Origin: Carnimonas bestiolae
Lineage (GTDB): Bacteria; Pseudomonadota; Gammaproteobacteria; Pseudomonadales; Halomonadaceae
NCBI RefSeq assembly: GCF_051251125.1
Contig: NZ_JBPCZL010000009.1
DNA length: 64,000 nucleotides
Reading direction: 5' to 3' (one strand)
The notes under the pieces were generated by a model. That model was not told the origin of the DNA. It saw only the letters and a program-made list of their open reading frames with translations, and made no database searches. This document shows, piece after piece, positions 43,493 to 52,247 of this stretch; within the stretch, counting starts at the first letter, position 1, and every line of letters begins with the position of its first letter. The translations under genes and the position numbers were made by a program.

Positions 43493-43886
43493 TCGCTGCT
43501 CCTGTCATGACTTGTATAAAACGGAAGAGGCTGCACAGCACCGCGCTGCGCATCCTCACAAAGCGTTGGCGAGCCCCCTTAGCAGGGGGCTCGGTGGCAG
43601 CGTCCTTTCACCACATACAGAAAGAAAAAGACGTAGGGAGAGCGGCGCCGCGTTGAAAAATGGGCCATAGTTTATCCCGAAATGCCCTCTTCTTCCTACT
43701 CTCGTAACACGCGTTGGACGTTGCCAGGCAGCAAAAATGGCGCCAGCAGCGCTAAGGTAGCGGATGAATTCAGCTGCCAAAATCTCTAAGGTGGTGAGTT
43801 ACCCGCTGCCTTTCACCGCGGCAAGCTTCCTGTTCACCGACGGCCAGCGCGACTGACGCAGGCTATCTCACTCATCGGAACTGCTC
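43493..43886. other. Intergenic gap between yadG and the hydrolase gene
   Basis: No gene was found in these 394 bases between divergent genes. A perfect inverted repeat GAGCCCCCT-tagc-AGGGGGCTC lies at 43571-43592 without a T tract. Promoters for both flanking genes are expected here but no clear box was recognised. Confidence 0.5.
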
Positions 43887-44954
43887 ATGCGAACGACCAC
43901 CCGCCAACTCTGTTATGCCGTTGCCACTACCTTTACGTTGCTGCCATTGGCTGCGTTTAGCGCCGTCAGCGCGAACGCCGACACCGCCAAGCAAGGTGCT
44001 TCGGAGAGCCTTCCCCACTACGGCGCCGAGCTGAAGGGCTTCGACTACGGCTGGCCGGTCAGTCACTTCTCGTTTAACTCGCAGCGCCAGTCGCTGCAGA
44101 TGGCCTACATCGACGCCAAACCTGAGCATCCCAACGGCAAGGTCGCGGTACTGCTGCACGGTAAAAACTTCTGCGCGGGCACCTGGGATACCACCATCAA
44201 GACATTAACCGAACATGGTTATCGCGTGATTGCGCCCGATCAGATCGGCTTCTGCAAATCGAGCCAACCGCAAGGCTATCAGTTCAGCTTCGAGCAGTTG
44301 GCGCATAACACCCATGCGCTGCTTGCGCATCTAGGTATCGATCACTACACCCTGATTGGCCACTCTACCGGTGGCATGCTGGGCGCGCGCTATTCACTGA
44401 TGTTCCCTGGCAATGTGGAACAGTTAGTGATGGTCAATCCGATTGGGCTGGAAGACTGGCGCGCCAAAGGCGTACCGTCGCAGAGCGTTGATGAGCTTTA
44501 TCAGAGCGAGCACGGCAAGACCGCCGCCGACATTCGCCATTACGAACAGACCTTCTACTACGCCAACCATTGGCAGCCTGAGTATGACAAATGGGTCAAC
44601 ATGCTGGCTGGCATGTATCGGGGCGAAGGCAGTGATCAGGTCGCGTGGAACTCAGCGCTGCTGTCTGACATGATTTACACCCAGCCGGTCATTCACGAAT
44701 TCCCCAATATTCGCGTGCCTACGGTGCTGATGATTGGCGAGAAGGACACCACCGCGCCGGGCAAAGCGAAAGCCAGCCCCGAGGTGCAAAAGCAACTGGG
44801 GCACTACCCTGAACTCGGCCGCGCCGCCGCAAAGGCAATTCCCAACGCTGAACTGGTGACCTTCCCCAATGATGGTCATGCGCCGCAAATCCAAAGCCCG
44901 AAGCAGTTCCACCAGCAGTTGCTCGATCATCTAAACGCCGCCGCGGCCAAGTAA
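43887..44954 (+). CDS. Periplasmic alpha/beta hydrolase
   Basis: A 355-residue secreted serine hydrolase. A signal peptide (residues ~1-32, ending SANADTA) precedes the alpha/beta hydrolase fold. The oxyanion region is VLLHGKNFCAGTWD, the nucleophile Ser160 is in GHSTGG, the acid is likely Asp in IGEKDTTAPG, and the base His is in NDGHAPQIQ. The cap is about residues 190-255. The family is often annotated as esterase, haloalkane dehalogenase-like or C-C hydrolase, but no specific substrate can be assigned. It is a single gene with its own terminator. Confidence 0.85.
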   Translation: MRTTTRQLCYAVATTFTLLPLAAFSAVSANADTAKQGASESLPHYGAELKGFDYGWPVSHFSFNSQRQSLQMAYIDAKPEHPNGKVAVLLHGKNFCAGTWDTTIKTLTEHGYRVIAPDQIGFCKSSQPQGYQFSFEQLAHNTHALLAHLGIDHYTLIGHSTGGMLGARYSLMFPGNVEQLVMVNPIGLEDWRAKGVPSQSVDELYQSEHGKTAADIRHYEQTFYYANHWQPEYDKWVNMLAGMYRGEGSDQVAWNSALLSDMIYTQPVIHEFPNIRVPTVLMIGEKDTTAPGKAKASPEVQKQLGHYPELGRAAAKAIPNAELVTFPNDGHAPQIQSPKQFHQQLLDHLNAAAAK

Positions 44955-44987
44955 CCTCCGCCGCGGACGATCGCGACTCAAGCCACC

Positions 44988-45012
44988 AAGCGCCCCACCC
45001 GGGCGCTTTTTC
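44988..45012 (+). terminator. Terminator of the alpha/beta hydrolase gene
   Basis: AGCGCCC and GGGCGCT flank a CACCC loop and are followed by TTTTT, 35 bases after the stop codon. Confidence 0.88.
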
Positions 45013-45315
45013 AGGTTTCAGCAACTGCTGCTTGCATGGAACATCTCTAAGGAAGCGCACCGCCATCGCCCTTGGCGACGGAAAGATGTCCCACACCGTG
45101 TTACCACATCATCGCGTGTGATCGAGCCGCCGCGCCAGCGCACTGAGGCGATACAGGGATTGGATAAACAGCTGCGGAAGCGCATCGGGGATAGAGGATA
45201 CACGCGAGACGGCGGCATGCGAACAGACGCAGCAAGGCATGCAATAAACGCAGAAAAGCGCGCGATAGACGCGATCGAATGATTAACAGCGAAGGGATAA
45301 TAGAACGTGCAGAAG
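45013..45315. other. Gap between hydrolase terminator and tRNA-Glu
   Basis: No gene, terminator or clear repeat was recognised in these ~300 bases, which lie downstream of both the hydrolase and the convergent tRNA-Glu gene. Confidence 0.5.
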
Positions 45316-45391
45316 TGGCGTCCCATAGGGGGTTCGAACCCCTGTTACCGCCGTGAAAGGGCGGTGTCCTGGACCACTAGACGAATGGGAC
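45316..45391 (-). tRNA. tRNA-Glu (anticodon TTC)
   Basis: 76-base tRNA on the minus strand with encoded CCA. Acceptor GTCCCAT pairs with ATGGGAC. The D-arm CGTCTAGTGGTCCAGGACA, the anticodon arm CCGCCCTTTCACGGCGG with anticodon TTC, and the T-arm AGGGGTTCGAACCCCCT are clear and nearly identical to E. coli tRNA-Glu. Confidence 0.97.
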
Positions 45392-45571
45392 GCAGGGCGG
45401 CGTATTCAAGAAGAATCGGCCGGTTGCCGCACGCTTGGCTGGCAACGCGGCGCATTATCAACAACTTGCCCGCCGATGGCAAGGGCCAATTGTTTTTTTA
45501 CGCCCCGCTCTTGCTACTCAAACGCTGCTGACATCGCTGACGCTGGCGTTGAAAGGCCTTCCTGTCCTCCG

Positions 45572-45599
45572 CCCCTTCCCCTTCCCCTGCCCCTGCCCC
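45572..45599 (-). repeat. Five G4 runs, potential G-quadruplex
   Basis: On the plus strand five CCCC runs occur at exact six-base spacing (45572, 45578, 45584, 45590 and 45596), separated by TT, TT, TG and TG. On the minus strand these are GGGG runs with two-base loops. The tract is 37 bases downstream of the TonB receptor stop, so it would be in that mRNA's 3' region. Confidence 0.75.
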
Positions 45600-45636
45600 A
45601 GCGCCGTTGATTGCTGAGCATCTCGGCAACCTACCG

Positions 45637-47835
45637 TTACCAGCGCATACTGGCGGTTGCCACCAATTCTCGCGGCGCCCCCACGGAAACGCGGGTAGAA
45701 CCTCCGCTGGAGGTGTAATAGCGCTCATCAAACAGATTGTTGAGGTTAAGCTGTATCCGCGCACGCTCCCCCATCCAAGCAGGATTCCAGGCCACAAACA
45801 GGTCGGAGACGGTGTAGTGCTTCATATGGAAAGAGTTTTTATCGTCACCCTCGCGACTGCCGACATAACGAACGCCGCCGCCTAAACGCCACTTGCCCCA
45901 TTCCGGCGCGGTGTTCAGCTGCTGAGCCAAAAACAGGCTGGCGGAGTGGCGCGGTGCGTTGGGTAAGCGATTGCCCACATTGCCGCTGCTGTCGGAAATG
46001 ACCTTGGTGTGCGTAAACGCATAAGAGGCATCGACGGACAGCGTGGGCGTAATGGCCCCACTCAGGTTGAATTCGGCCCCTTCCGAACCTGCCTTACCGA
46101 TAGTGCGAGTCACGCCATTGTCGGACACCGCCACGTTGTTCTTACGTAACCGGTACAGCGTGATGCTGCCCAATAAGGCATCGCTCCACTGGTGCTTGAG
46201 CCCCACTTCATAGCCTTTGCCACGCTCGGGATCGAGCGATTGCCCCGTTTCACTGTCGCTGCCGTTCGGCACAAAGGACTCGCTATAGCTAAGGTATAGC
46301 GAGGTGCTGTCGCTGGCGCGATACAGCAGATTGGCGGAAGGTAAAAAGGTGCGCGTCACGCTATTGAGCGACTCGTTGAAGGGGCGTCCGCGGCCTCCGT
46401 ACTGTTTAAACCAGTTGTAGCGCCCGCCAACGCCAAGCACCCAACGGTCGTTGAGATGCACCGAATCAGTAAGGTAAACACCATAGCTTTTCGACTGATC
46501 GAGACGATTGCTGTTGGCTGAATTCACCGAGTCGGGGTCAAGCGGTAGATCGGCATGGCGGTTGCTATAAAGGTTGGTATCGGTGACCGTCTTGCCATTG
46601 TACTTGTCACGCAGATAGTCGCGCTGAAACTCGTGGTCAGCACCGAACGTCAGCTCGTGGCGCATGCCAAAGAGCTCGGTATCCGCGATAAGATCCTGCG
46701 CGACATACTGTATTCGCCGATCAAAGCCGTGGTTGGCATCCGCCCTGCGGGTGATATTGCCGTTAGCGGCATTTACCTTGGTAACGCGCGGCTGACCGTC
46801 GTCGTACTGGCGACGAATATACGCATAGGTGGTTCTGGTTTTCCAATCAGCGTCGAGATCGTGCTCCCACCAGGCGCTGAGCGAATTGTCGTGTCCCTTG
46901 ATACCCGCCCATGGTTCGTCGAAACGCTGCTTGCGGCTCACGCTGACGGGCTTTCCTTTCACGAAAATGGTGCCGCGATCCAGATCGAGGTCGTAGTCGC
47001 TGTAGCGCCAGGCGAGTTCGCCGCGATTGTGCTCTCCTTCATAGCGCAACGTCGGGGCCACTAAGGTATGGCGGTTATTGCCAAACTCTCGCCATGACTC
47101 CTTATCTTGATGATCAACAATAAACCGGTAGGCAAAGCCTGAATTCCCCAGCGGTCCGGTAATATCGAGAGTACCCGCCCCCTTGCGATCACCCACCGCC
47201 TGCCCCGAAAGCACCACCTGGGGAGTGAAGAGCGGTCGTTTGGACACCAGATTGATCACCCCGCCCGGGTCCTGCTGTCCTCTAAACATCGAGGACGGCC
47301 CCATCAGCGCCTCGACATGGTCAATCGTTGCCATCGGATAAGGGCCGCGCGGCTGACGGATACCATCGATCAGCACCGAGCCATCCTGATTACTGCCAAA
47401 GCCGCGTTTGACATAGCCCAACTCAGTGCCGCCCATATTGTTGCCCATACTGACGCCCGCCACGTTTTTCATCGCATCGTCGAGACTACGGCCGCCCTGA
47501 TCCTGCAAGATCTGCTGAGTAATGACATTGACCGTATGCGGATCATCGAGGAAGGCCACTGGGCGCTTGCCAGCGGTACTGGTGGTATCGAGTGCGTAAC
47601 GATCTTCGCTGCCCTGCTGCTGCGAAGTGGCCGTCACGATCAGCGGGTTGAGTGTTGACGTCTCTTGATCATCGGCCTGTGCCTTGCTGCCCGCTCCCAC
47701 CAGCAAGGCGGCCCCCAGCAGCAGCGCGTAATGCGGTCTGTTTCCCACATTGGTGGCGTTATCGATGCTGTGATCGTCGCAGGCGAGAGGCAGGTCGTTA
47801 GCCGCTGAACAAGGCTCAGGCGAGTGGATGCTCAT
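45637..47835 (-). CDS. TonB-dependent siderophore receptor
   Basis: Outer-membrane receptor of 732 residues for a ferric siderophore. Signal segment HYALLLGAALLVGAGSKAQA is followed by the TonB-box region (LNPLIVTATS), a plug domain (PHTVNVITQQILQDQGGRSL, YVKRGFG, DGIRQPRGPYP, MGPSSMFRGQQDPGGVINLV) and a 22-strand barrel ending LNNLFDERYYTSS and a final aromatic VATASMRW. It belongs to the FhuA/FoxA/FpvA-like group. ATG 47835 overlaps the stop of the binding-protein gene (ATGA); earlier in-frame codons lie inside that gene. It is the last gene of a four-gene uptake operon. The ligand is probably a hydroxamate, by the FhuD-like partner. Confidence 0.93.
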   Translation of the reverse strand: MSIHSPEPCSAANDLPLACDDHSIDNATNVGNRPHYALLLGAALLVGAGSKAQADDQETSTLNPLIVTATSQQQGSEDRYALDTTSTAGKRPVAFLDDPHTVNVITQQILQDQGGRSLDDAMKNVAGVSMGNNMGGTELGYVKRGFGSNQDGSVLIDGIRQPRGPYPMATIDHVEALMGPSSMFRGQQDPGGVINLVSKRPLFTPQVVLSGQAVGDRKGAGTLDITGPLGNSGFAYRFIVDHQDKESWREFGNNRHTLVAPTLRYEGEHNRGELAWRYSDYDLDLDRGTIFVKGKPVSVSRKQRFDEPWAGIKGHDNSLSAWWEHDLDADWKTRTTYAYIRRQYDDGQPRVTKVNAANGNITRRADANHGFDRRIQYVAQDLIADTELFGMRHELTFGADHEFQRDYLRDKYNGKTVTDTNLYSNRHADLPLDPDSVNSANSNRLDQSKSYGVYLTDSVHLNDRWVLGVGGRYNWFKQYGGRGRPFNESLNSVTRTFLPSANLLYRASDSTSLYLSYSESFVPNGSDSETGQSLDPERGKGYEVGLKHQWSDALLGSITLYRLRKNNVAVSDNGVTRTIGKAGSEGAEFNLSGAITPTLSVDASYAFTHTKVISDSSGNVGNRLPNAPRHSASLFLAQQLNTAPEWGKWRLGGGVRYVGSREGDDKNSFHMKHYTVSDLFVAWNPAWMGERARIQLNLNNLFDERYYTSSGGSTRVSVGAPRELVATASMRW

Positions 47836-48992
47836 TGAGAAATACCGGTTGGAGGATAGGGGGTGCGCTGCATGCTTCCGCTTAACGTGGCATAACGAAA
47901 CGCTGGGGCGGCAGCGCCCAGCATGACGTTGAAATCTGCGTGAGGATCGAGGTCGGCAAAGCGCTGCGGATGCAGCCATTTGGCCACCTGTTCGAGATCA
48001 ATCAGGGCGAAGGGGCCTTGATGAAAACCGTGCCAAATCGCCATCAAGCGCCGATGGCGAACGGCAGGCAGCGTTTGCCAGCCGGGCAACTGCTGCACTA
48101 AGGCGTTGAGATCGTGACGAACGTCGGCGGGCGTTACTCCCGCCCCCATACGAACGCCGCCCGGCCCGGCCGACTGGCGGGCAGTGCTGATGATGAAACG
48201 AGCCGGATGACGGAGAATCCATTCACCGCTCAGCAAGCTGTTCGCGGTCGGCAGGTGCTGCGCGATGTTGCGCCCACCTGCAGCGGTAACGATGTCGTCG
48301 AAGCCATGCTTGATATTGGTGCGGCAGCAATCCACTTTGACGCCGGGAGTAATGGCTACCAGCACGGTGGGGAAGCTTTGCAGATCGGCCAATCGGCGGC
48401 GAATCAGCCGCTGTCGCTGCTCAATCATTGCGGTCAGCTGAGACGCACGCTGATCGGCACCGAGCGCCTTGCCCAACACCTTCAGGCTGCGCGACGCATT
48501 CACCAACGGGCGCTGATTGAAGTCGATATAAATGCGCGGAGTGGCGGTTTTATCGAGCAGCCGCGCGAGTGGGCTGCCTTCTATCTGGCGACGTTGGGAC
48601 AGCGGTAGCACCACCAGATCGGGCTTCTCACTTAGCAGCGCTTCTGTATTGATCTCCTGCGATGGTAAGCGTTGCAGCGCGGGCAGACGTTTGAGCGCGG
48701 GCCACTGCTGCTCCAATAGCGGCGCAATATCAGGATCGGTGGCTGCCAGAGGATAATTCCAGCCTGCTAGCCGCTGCGTGGGATCTTCCAGCAACGCCAT
48801 CAGCGCATAAAAGTGGCGCGGTTGCGCAAGAAAAATACGCTGTGGAGGCTGTTTGATGGTGACGCTGCGCCCCGCCAGATCAACCAGCGTGCGCAGAGTG
48901 AAGGTGTGTGCAGGAGTCGCCGACAGCTGCAGTGGCGCTGCGAACAGCACCACTGCAAAAGCAACCACCATACCCCGCAACCACCGCCTCAT
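47832..48992 (-). CDS. Siderophore ABC transporter periplasmic binding protein (FhuD/FepB-like)
   Basis: A 386-residue secreted binding protein. Signal peptide MRRWLRGMVVAFAVVLFAAP is followed by the class III substrate-binding fold: VDLAGRSVTIKQPPQRIFL, a first lobe with PDLVVLPLSQRR, a long connecting helix (SRSLKVLGKALGADQRASQL) and a second lobe with GGRNIAQHLPTANSLLSGEWIL. The unusual DCCRTN is near residue 221, two adjacent cysteines. Overlaps both neighbours by ATGA. It is longer than E. coli FhuD (~296), more like the FepB/periplasmic heme or ferrichrome group. The ligand is not certain. Confidence 0.88.
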   Translation of the reverse strand: MRRWLRGMVVAFAVVLFAAPLQLSATPAHTFTLRTLVDLAGRSVTIKQPPQRIFLAQPRHFYALMALLEDPTQRLAGWNYPLAATDPDIAPLLEQQWPALKRLPALQRLPSQEINTEALLSEKPDLVVLPLSQRRQIEGSPLARLLDKTATPRIYIDFNQRPLVNASRSLKVLGKALGADQRASQLTAMIEQRQRLIRRRLADLQSFPTVLVAITPGVKVDCCRTNIKHGFDDIVTAAGGRNIAQHLPTANSLLSGEWILRHPARFIISTARQSAGPGGVRMGAGVTPADVRHDLNALVQQLPGWQTLPAVRHRRLMAIWHGFHQGPFALIDLEQVAKWLHPQRFADLDPHADFNVMLGAAAPAFRYATLSGSMQRTPYPPTGISQ

Positions 48993-49786
48993 AGCGCCTG
49001 TCCATCGTCGCTAATGCCGTCGCACAGCACCATCGGCGCCCCATCACTGGCGTACTCAATCCGCGCCGTCACGCCATAGGCAAGGCGCAAGCGCTCGTCT
49101 GACAACGTTTGCTGGGCAGCGCCACTGCCTAACAACCCATTCCGGCCAAACAGCAGCACGCTGTTAACGTGCTGAATGGCGAGATTGATATCATGCATCG
49201 CCGCCAGGCAGATCGCCTGATGCTCGGTAACGTAATCCCTCACCGCATGTAACAACACCAACTGCCAGCGCATATCGAGCGCACTGGTCGGTTCGTCCAG
49301 CAGCAGCAGCCGCGGTTTCCGCACCAGCGCCTGTGCCAGCGCCACCATCTGCCGTTGTCCGCCGGACAGCGCCCGCATCGGCACCAGCGCCAGATGGCCA
49401 ATCGCGAGTCGCTCAAAGACCTCTTCGACCTGCGTATCCAGCTGACAGCGGCTGATCCCGGGCGCATGCGCGCGACAGGCGCTGCAGACCGCTTCGTACG
49501 CCAACAGTGAACTCGGTTGGGGAAGGCTTTGCGGCAAGTAGCCAATGTTGCTTAGGCGCTCTTTACCTGCCAATCGCGAGAGGTCGCGGCCAAACAGCGC
49601 GATGCGTTCCGCGCTGGATTTTTGCAGTCCAGCGATGGCCCGCAGCAAAGTGGACTTGCCCACACCATTCGGGCCCAGTAGCGCGATGGTATTGCCGGCA
49701 TTGAGGTCCGGTAGATCAAGACCTTGGAAGATGGCCTTGTGGCGATAGCAGACGCTGATTCCCTGTACTTCGAGCGCGCTATTCAT
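48989..49786 (-). CDS. Siderophore ABC transporter ATP-binding protein (FecE/FhuC-like)
   Basis: A 265-residue importer ATPase: Walker A GPNGVGKST at about 40-48, signature LSGGQRQMVALAQAL, Walker B LLLLDEPTSALD, and switch His in AAMHDINLAIQHV. Typical of FecE/FhuC/BtuD ATPases that pair with FecCD permeases. ATGA overlaps on both sides show tight coupling with permease and binding protein. Confidence 0.93.
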   Translation of the reverse strand: MNSALEVQGISVCYRHKAIFQGLDLPDLNAGNTIALLGPNGVGKSTLLRAIAGLQKSSAERIALFGRDLSRLAGKERLSNIGYLPQSLPQPSSLLAYEAVCSACRAHAPGISRCQLDTQVEEVFERLAIGHLALVPMRALSGGQRQMVALAQALVRKPRLLLLDEPTSALDMRWQLVLLHAVRDYVTEHQAICLAAMHDINLAIQHVNSVLLFGRNGLLGSGAAQQTLSDERLRLAYGVTARIEYASDGAPMVLCDGISDDGQAL

Positions 49787-50832
49787 TGCGGCCTACCGGT
49801 ACTGAACAGCAGCACGAGGAACACCGGTATCCCCACCAGCGAGGTCACAATGCCCAGCGGTAGCACCATGCCATGAACCAGGGTTTTGCTTAGCACGTCT
49901 GCCAACGCTAGCAATACCCCGCCGGTTAGCGCGCTGGCAGGAAGATAGAAGCGATGATCTTCTCCCACTAGCAGCCTGGCCATGTGCGGGGCAATCAATC
50001 CGATAAAGCCGATCACGCCGATAAAGGAAACCGCCACGGCGGACAGCAGGCTAACCCGCAGTAGCGCTAATCGGCGCACACGTGCCACCGGAAGACCCAG
50101 GCTGCGCGCGTGATCTTCACCGCTGCGCAGCACCGTTAGCATCCAGGCATGACGCAGCGATAGCGGCAAACAGATCACCAGCACCGCCAGCACTATCGCG
50201 TCACGCTGCCATGAGCTTTGATGCAGGCTGCCCATGCTCCAGAACAGCAGCTGCTGCAGGGCATCCGGGCTTGCCACCAGTTGCACCAACGCGTGCAAGG
50301 CATTGAAGACAAAGTTGAGCGAAATGCCGAACAGCACAATTCTGTCGCGCTGGACGCCCTGCCATAGCGTCATCAGGTCGATCAGCCACATCGCGGCCAA
50401 GGCGCACACGAAGCCGGCAAGTGCCGTCATATAGCCGCCCGACAGCCACCACAGCGACATATTGAATACTATCGCCAGCGATGCACCCAACGCCGCGGCC
50501 GCCCCCACCCCAAGGGTAAACGGGCTCGCCAACGGGTTATCCAATACCGTTTGCATTTCGGCACCAGCAAGGCCCAATGCGCTACCGGCAAGCACCGCCA
50601 TTAGCGCCATCGGCAGGCGTAGATCCCACACAATCAGGCGCGTTAGCGAATCAGCAGCGCCGTGGCCCACTAGCGCCTCCAACACTTCTGAAGGTGCCAG
50701 CATGGCAGGGCCTACGGCAATATCCAGCAGCAGCGCAGCGCCCAATAAGCCTATAAGTAGTAGTAGCGTGAGTCGACGATGCCGGGTGAAGCGCCGATAG
50801 CTGCCAGCGATGGTAGAAGCGGGAGAAGACAT
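49783..50832 (-). CDS. Siderophore ABC transporter permease (FecCD family)
   Basis: A 349-residue BtuC/FecCD permease with about ten helices. LRLPMALMAVLAGSALGLAGAEMQ and NPLASPFTLGVGAAAALGASL are the family N-terminal signature; GFIGLIAPHMARLLVGEDHR is the conserved coupling-loop region. Only one permease gene is present, so it likely works as a homodimer. ATG 50832 is used; a TTG at 50844 would lie inside the Fur box. It leads the operon permease-ATPase-binding protein-receptor. Confidence 0.9.
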   Translation of the reverse strand: MSSPASTIAGSYRRFTRHRRLTLLLLIGLLGAALLLDIAVGPAMLAPSEVLEALVGHGAADSLTRLIVWDLRLPMALMAVLAGSALGLAGAEMQTVLDNPLASPFTLGVGAAAALGASLAIVFNMSLWWLSGGYMTALAGFVCALAAMWLIDLMTLWQGVQRDRIVLFGISLNFVFNALHALVQLVASPDALQQLLFWSMGSLHQSSWQRDAIVLAVLVICLPLSLRHAWMLTVLRSGEDHARSLGLPVARVRRLALLRVSLLSAVAVSFIGVIGFIGLIAPHMARLLVGEDHRFYLPASALTGGVLLALADVLSKTLVHGMVLPLGIVTSLVGIPVFLVLLFSTGRPQ

Positions 50833-50839
50833 TACAAAA

Positions 50840-50860
50840 ATCAATGATAATTAATGTTAT
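50840..50860 (-). promoter_or_regulatory. Fur box of the siderophore operon
   Basis: ATCAATGATAATTAATGTTA on the plus strand matches about 14 of 19 positions of the Fur consensus GATAATGATAATCATTATC, with an exact AATGATAAT core. It lies directly before the permease start, so iron-bound Fur would block the operon. Confidence 0.75.
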
Positions 50861-51119
50861 TTGAGGCTGAATGATATCTGAACCATTCCTTATCCGCTAT
50901 CCCCCGGCGTCGCTACCACCGTTGGTTTTGCTATTCCCGACGCTGCTATCCCCGCCCTGCTTCGCTATCGCTGCTCCGCTCCCGAATAGCGAGCCAGATG
51001 TGGTGATTACCCAAGGCTGACTGCGGGTTACTCCGCGATTCCCACCGCAATCCCCCACCACAATGCCCCGCGACACTGTTACCATCGTGTTTTCAGAATT
51101 GTGTCGGAGCGCGCGTCCC

Positions 51120-52247
51120 TTGCTTAGGCTTTTACATACCGCAGATTGGCAAATCGGCAAGTCATTCGGTCAATTCGATCCCGATGAAGCGGCGCTGCTA
51201 GCGCAGGCGCGTATCGACGCGATTGGGAAACTGGCGGCCGTTGCCAATGAGCACCAGGTGGATGTGGTGCTAGTAGCGGGTGATGTGTTCGATGCGCAAA
51301 CCGTCGCCGACAAAACCATTCATCGGGTGTTCAACGCCATGCAGGCCTTCGGCGGCCATTGGGTGCTGATTCCAGGCAACCACGATGCGGCGCTGGCGGA
51401 ATCGGTATGGAGCCGTGCCGAGCGGCTTGGGGCCGTTTCGGATAACGTAACGCTGTGCCTGACGCCGGAAGCGCTGAGCCTCGATGCGCTCAAGCTGACC
51501 CTGCTGCCTGCCCCGCTCACCCAACGTCATACCTATCAGGATCTGACGGCGTGGTTTGATCACGCCGAATCCCCCGCCGAGCACTATCGCGTTGGCCTTG
51601 CTCATGGCAGCGTGCAAGGCGTGCTGGATGACAGCATCGATTCGGCCAACCCTCTCGCGCCCGAGCGTGCGGCTAGTGCACGGCTCGATTATTTGGCGCT
51701 GGGCGATTGGCACGGCGTGAAGGAAATCAATCCGCGCTGCTGGTACTCAGGGACGCCCGAGCCCGACCGCTTCCGCAGCAACGATGCAGGGCATGCGCTG
51801 CTGATCAGCATTGCGGCACCGCAGGCCATCCCAGAGGTCACGGTGCTCGACACTGGCAGCTATCGCTGGCATCAGCAGCACTACGAGCTGCGCGTTGACT
51901 CCGATCTTGAGGCACTGGAGCAGTGGCTGGCGTCATTGAACGATCACGATGTAGTGGCCTTGAGCCTGGAGGGCACCCTCGACCTGGCCCTGCACCATCG
52001 CCTTGAGCGGGTGCTGAACCAAACCCAGGGACGGGTGCGCTCGCTGCACGCCGAGATGCACCAGCTCCGGGTCGCACCCAGCGAGGAGGATCTCGCTCAA
52101 CTGGCGGCGGAAGGCTATGTCGGTGAGGTGATCGACGAGTTGAAGAACGAGCAGCACGGCGAGCAAGGAGAAGCGGCCCGCGATGCGCTGATTCTGCTGG
52201 CGGACATGCTCGGCCAACAGCGCGGCGACAAGGAGGCCCAGCGATGA
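51120..52247 (+). CDS. SbcD/Mre11-like DNA repair metallophosphoesterase
   Basis: A 375-residue calcineurin-like phosphoesterase that pairs with the overlapping SbcC-like gene as a nuclease-ATPase. Motifs: RLLHTADWQIGKSF (motif I, with Gln where the usual DxH has His), VLVAGDVFDAQTV, IPGNHD and YLALGDWHGV. The C-terminal domain has SLEGTLDLALHHRLERVL. TTG 51120 is preferred because GGAG is 10 bases upstream and the family starts at this strand. ATG 51063 is in frame but has no Shine-Dalgarno. The next gene starts inside the stop (ATGA). It resembles the small SbcD-like group (YhaO type) more than canonical SbcD. Confidence 0.85.
   Translation: MLRLLHTADWQIGKSFGQFDPDEAALLAQARIDAIGKLAAVANEHQVDVVLVAGDVFDAQTVADKTIHRVFNAMQAFGGHWVLIPGNHDAALAESVWSRAERLGAVSDNVTLCLTPEALSLDALKLTLLPAPLTQRHTYQDLTAWFDHAESPAEHYRVGLAHGSVQGVLDDSIDSANPLAPERAASARLDYLALGDWHGVKEINPRCWYSGTPEPDRFRSNDAGHALLISIAAPQAIPEVTVLDTGSYRWHQQHYELRVDSDLEALEQWLASLNDHDVVALSLEGTLDLALHHRLERVLNQTQGRVRSLHAEMHQLRVAPSEEDLAQLAAEGYVGEVIDELKNEQHGEQGEAARDALILLADMLGQQRGDKEAQR

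Noticed and set aside
43571..43592. Perfect inverted repeat as a terminator
   Set aside because: It lies between divergent genes, where no transcript is expected to end, and it has no T tract.
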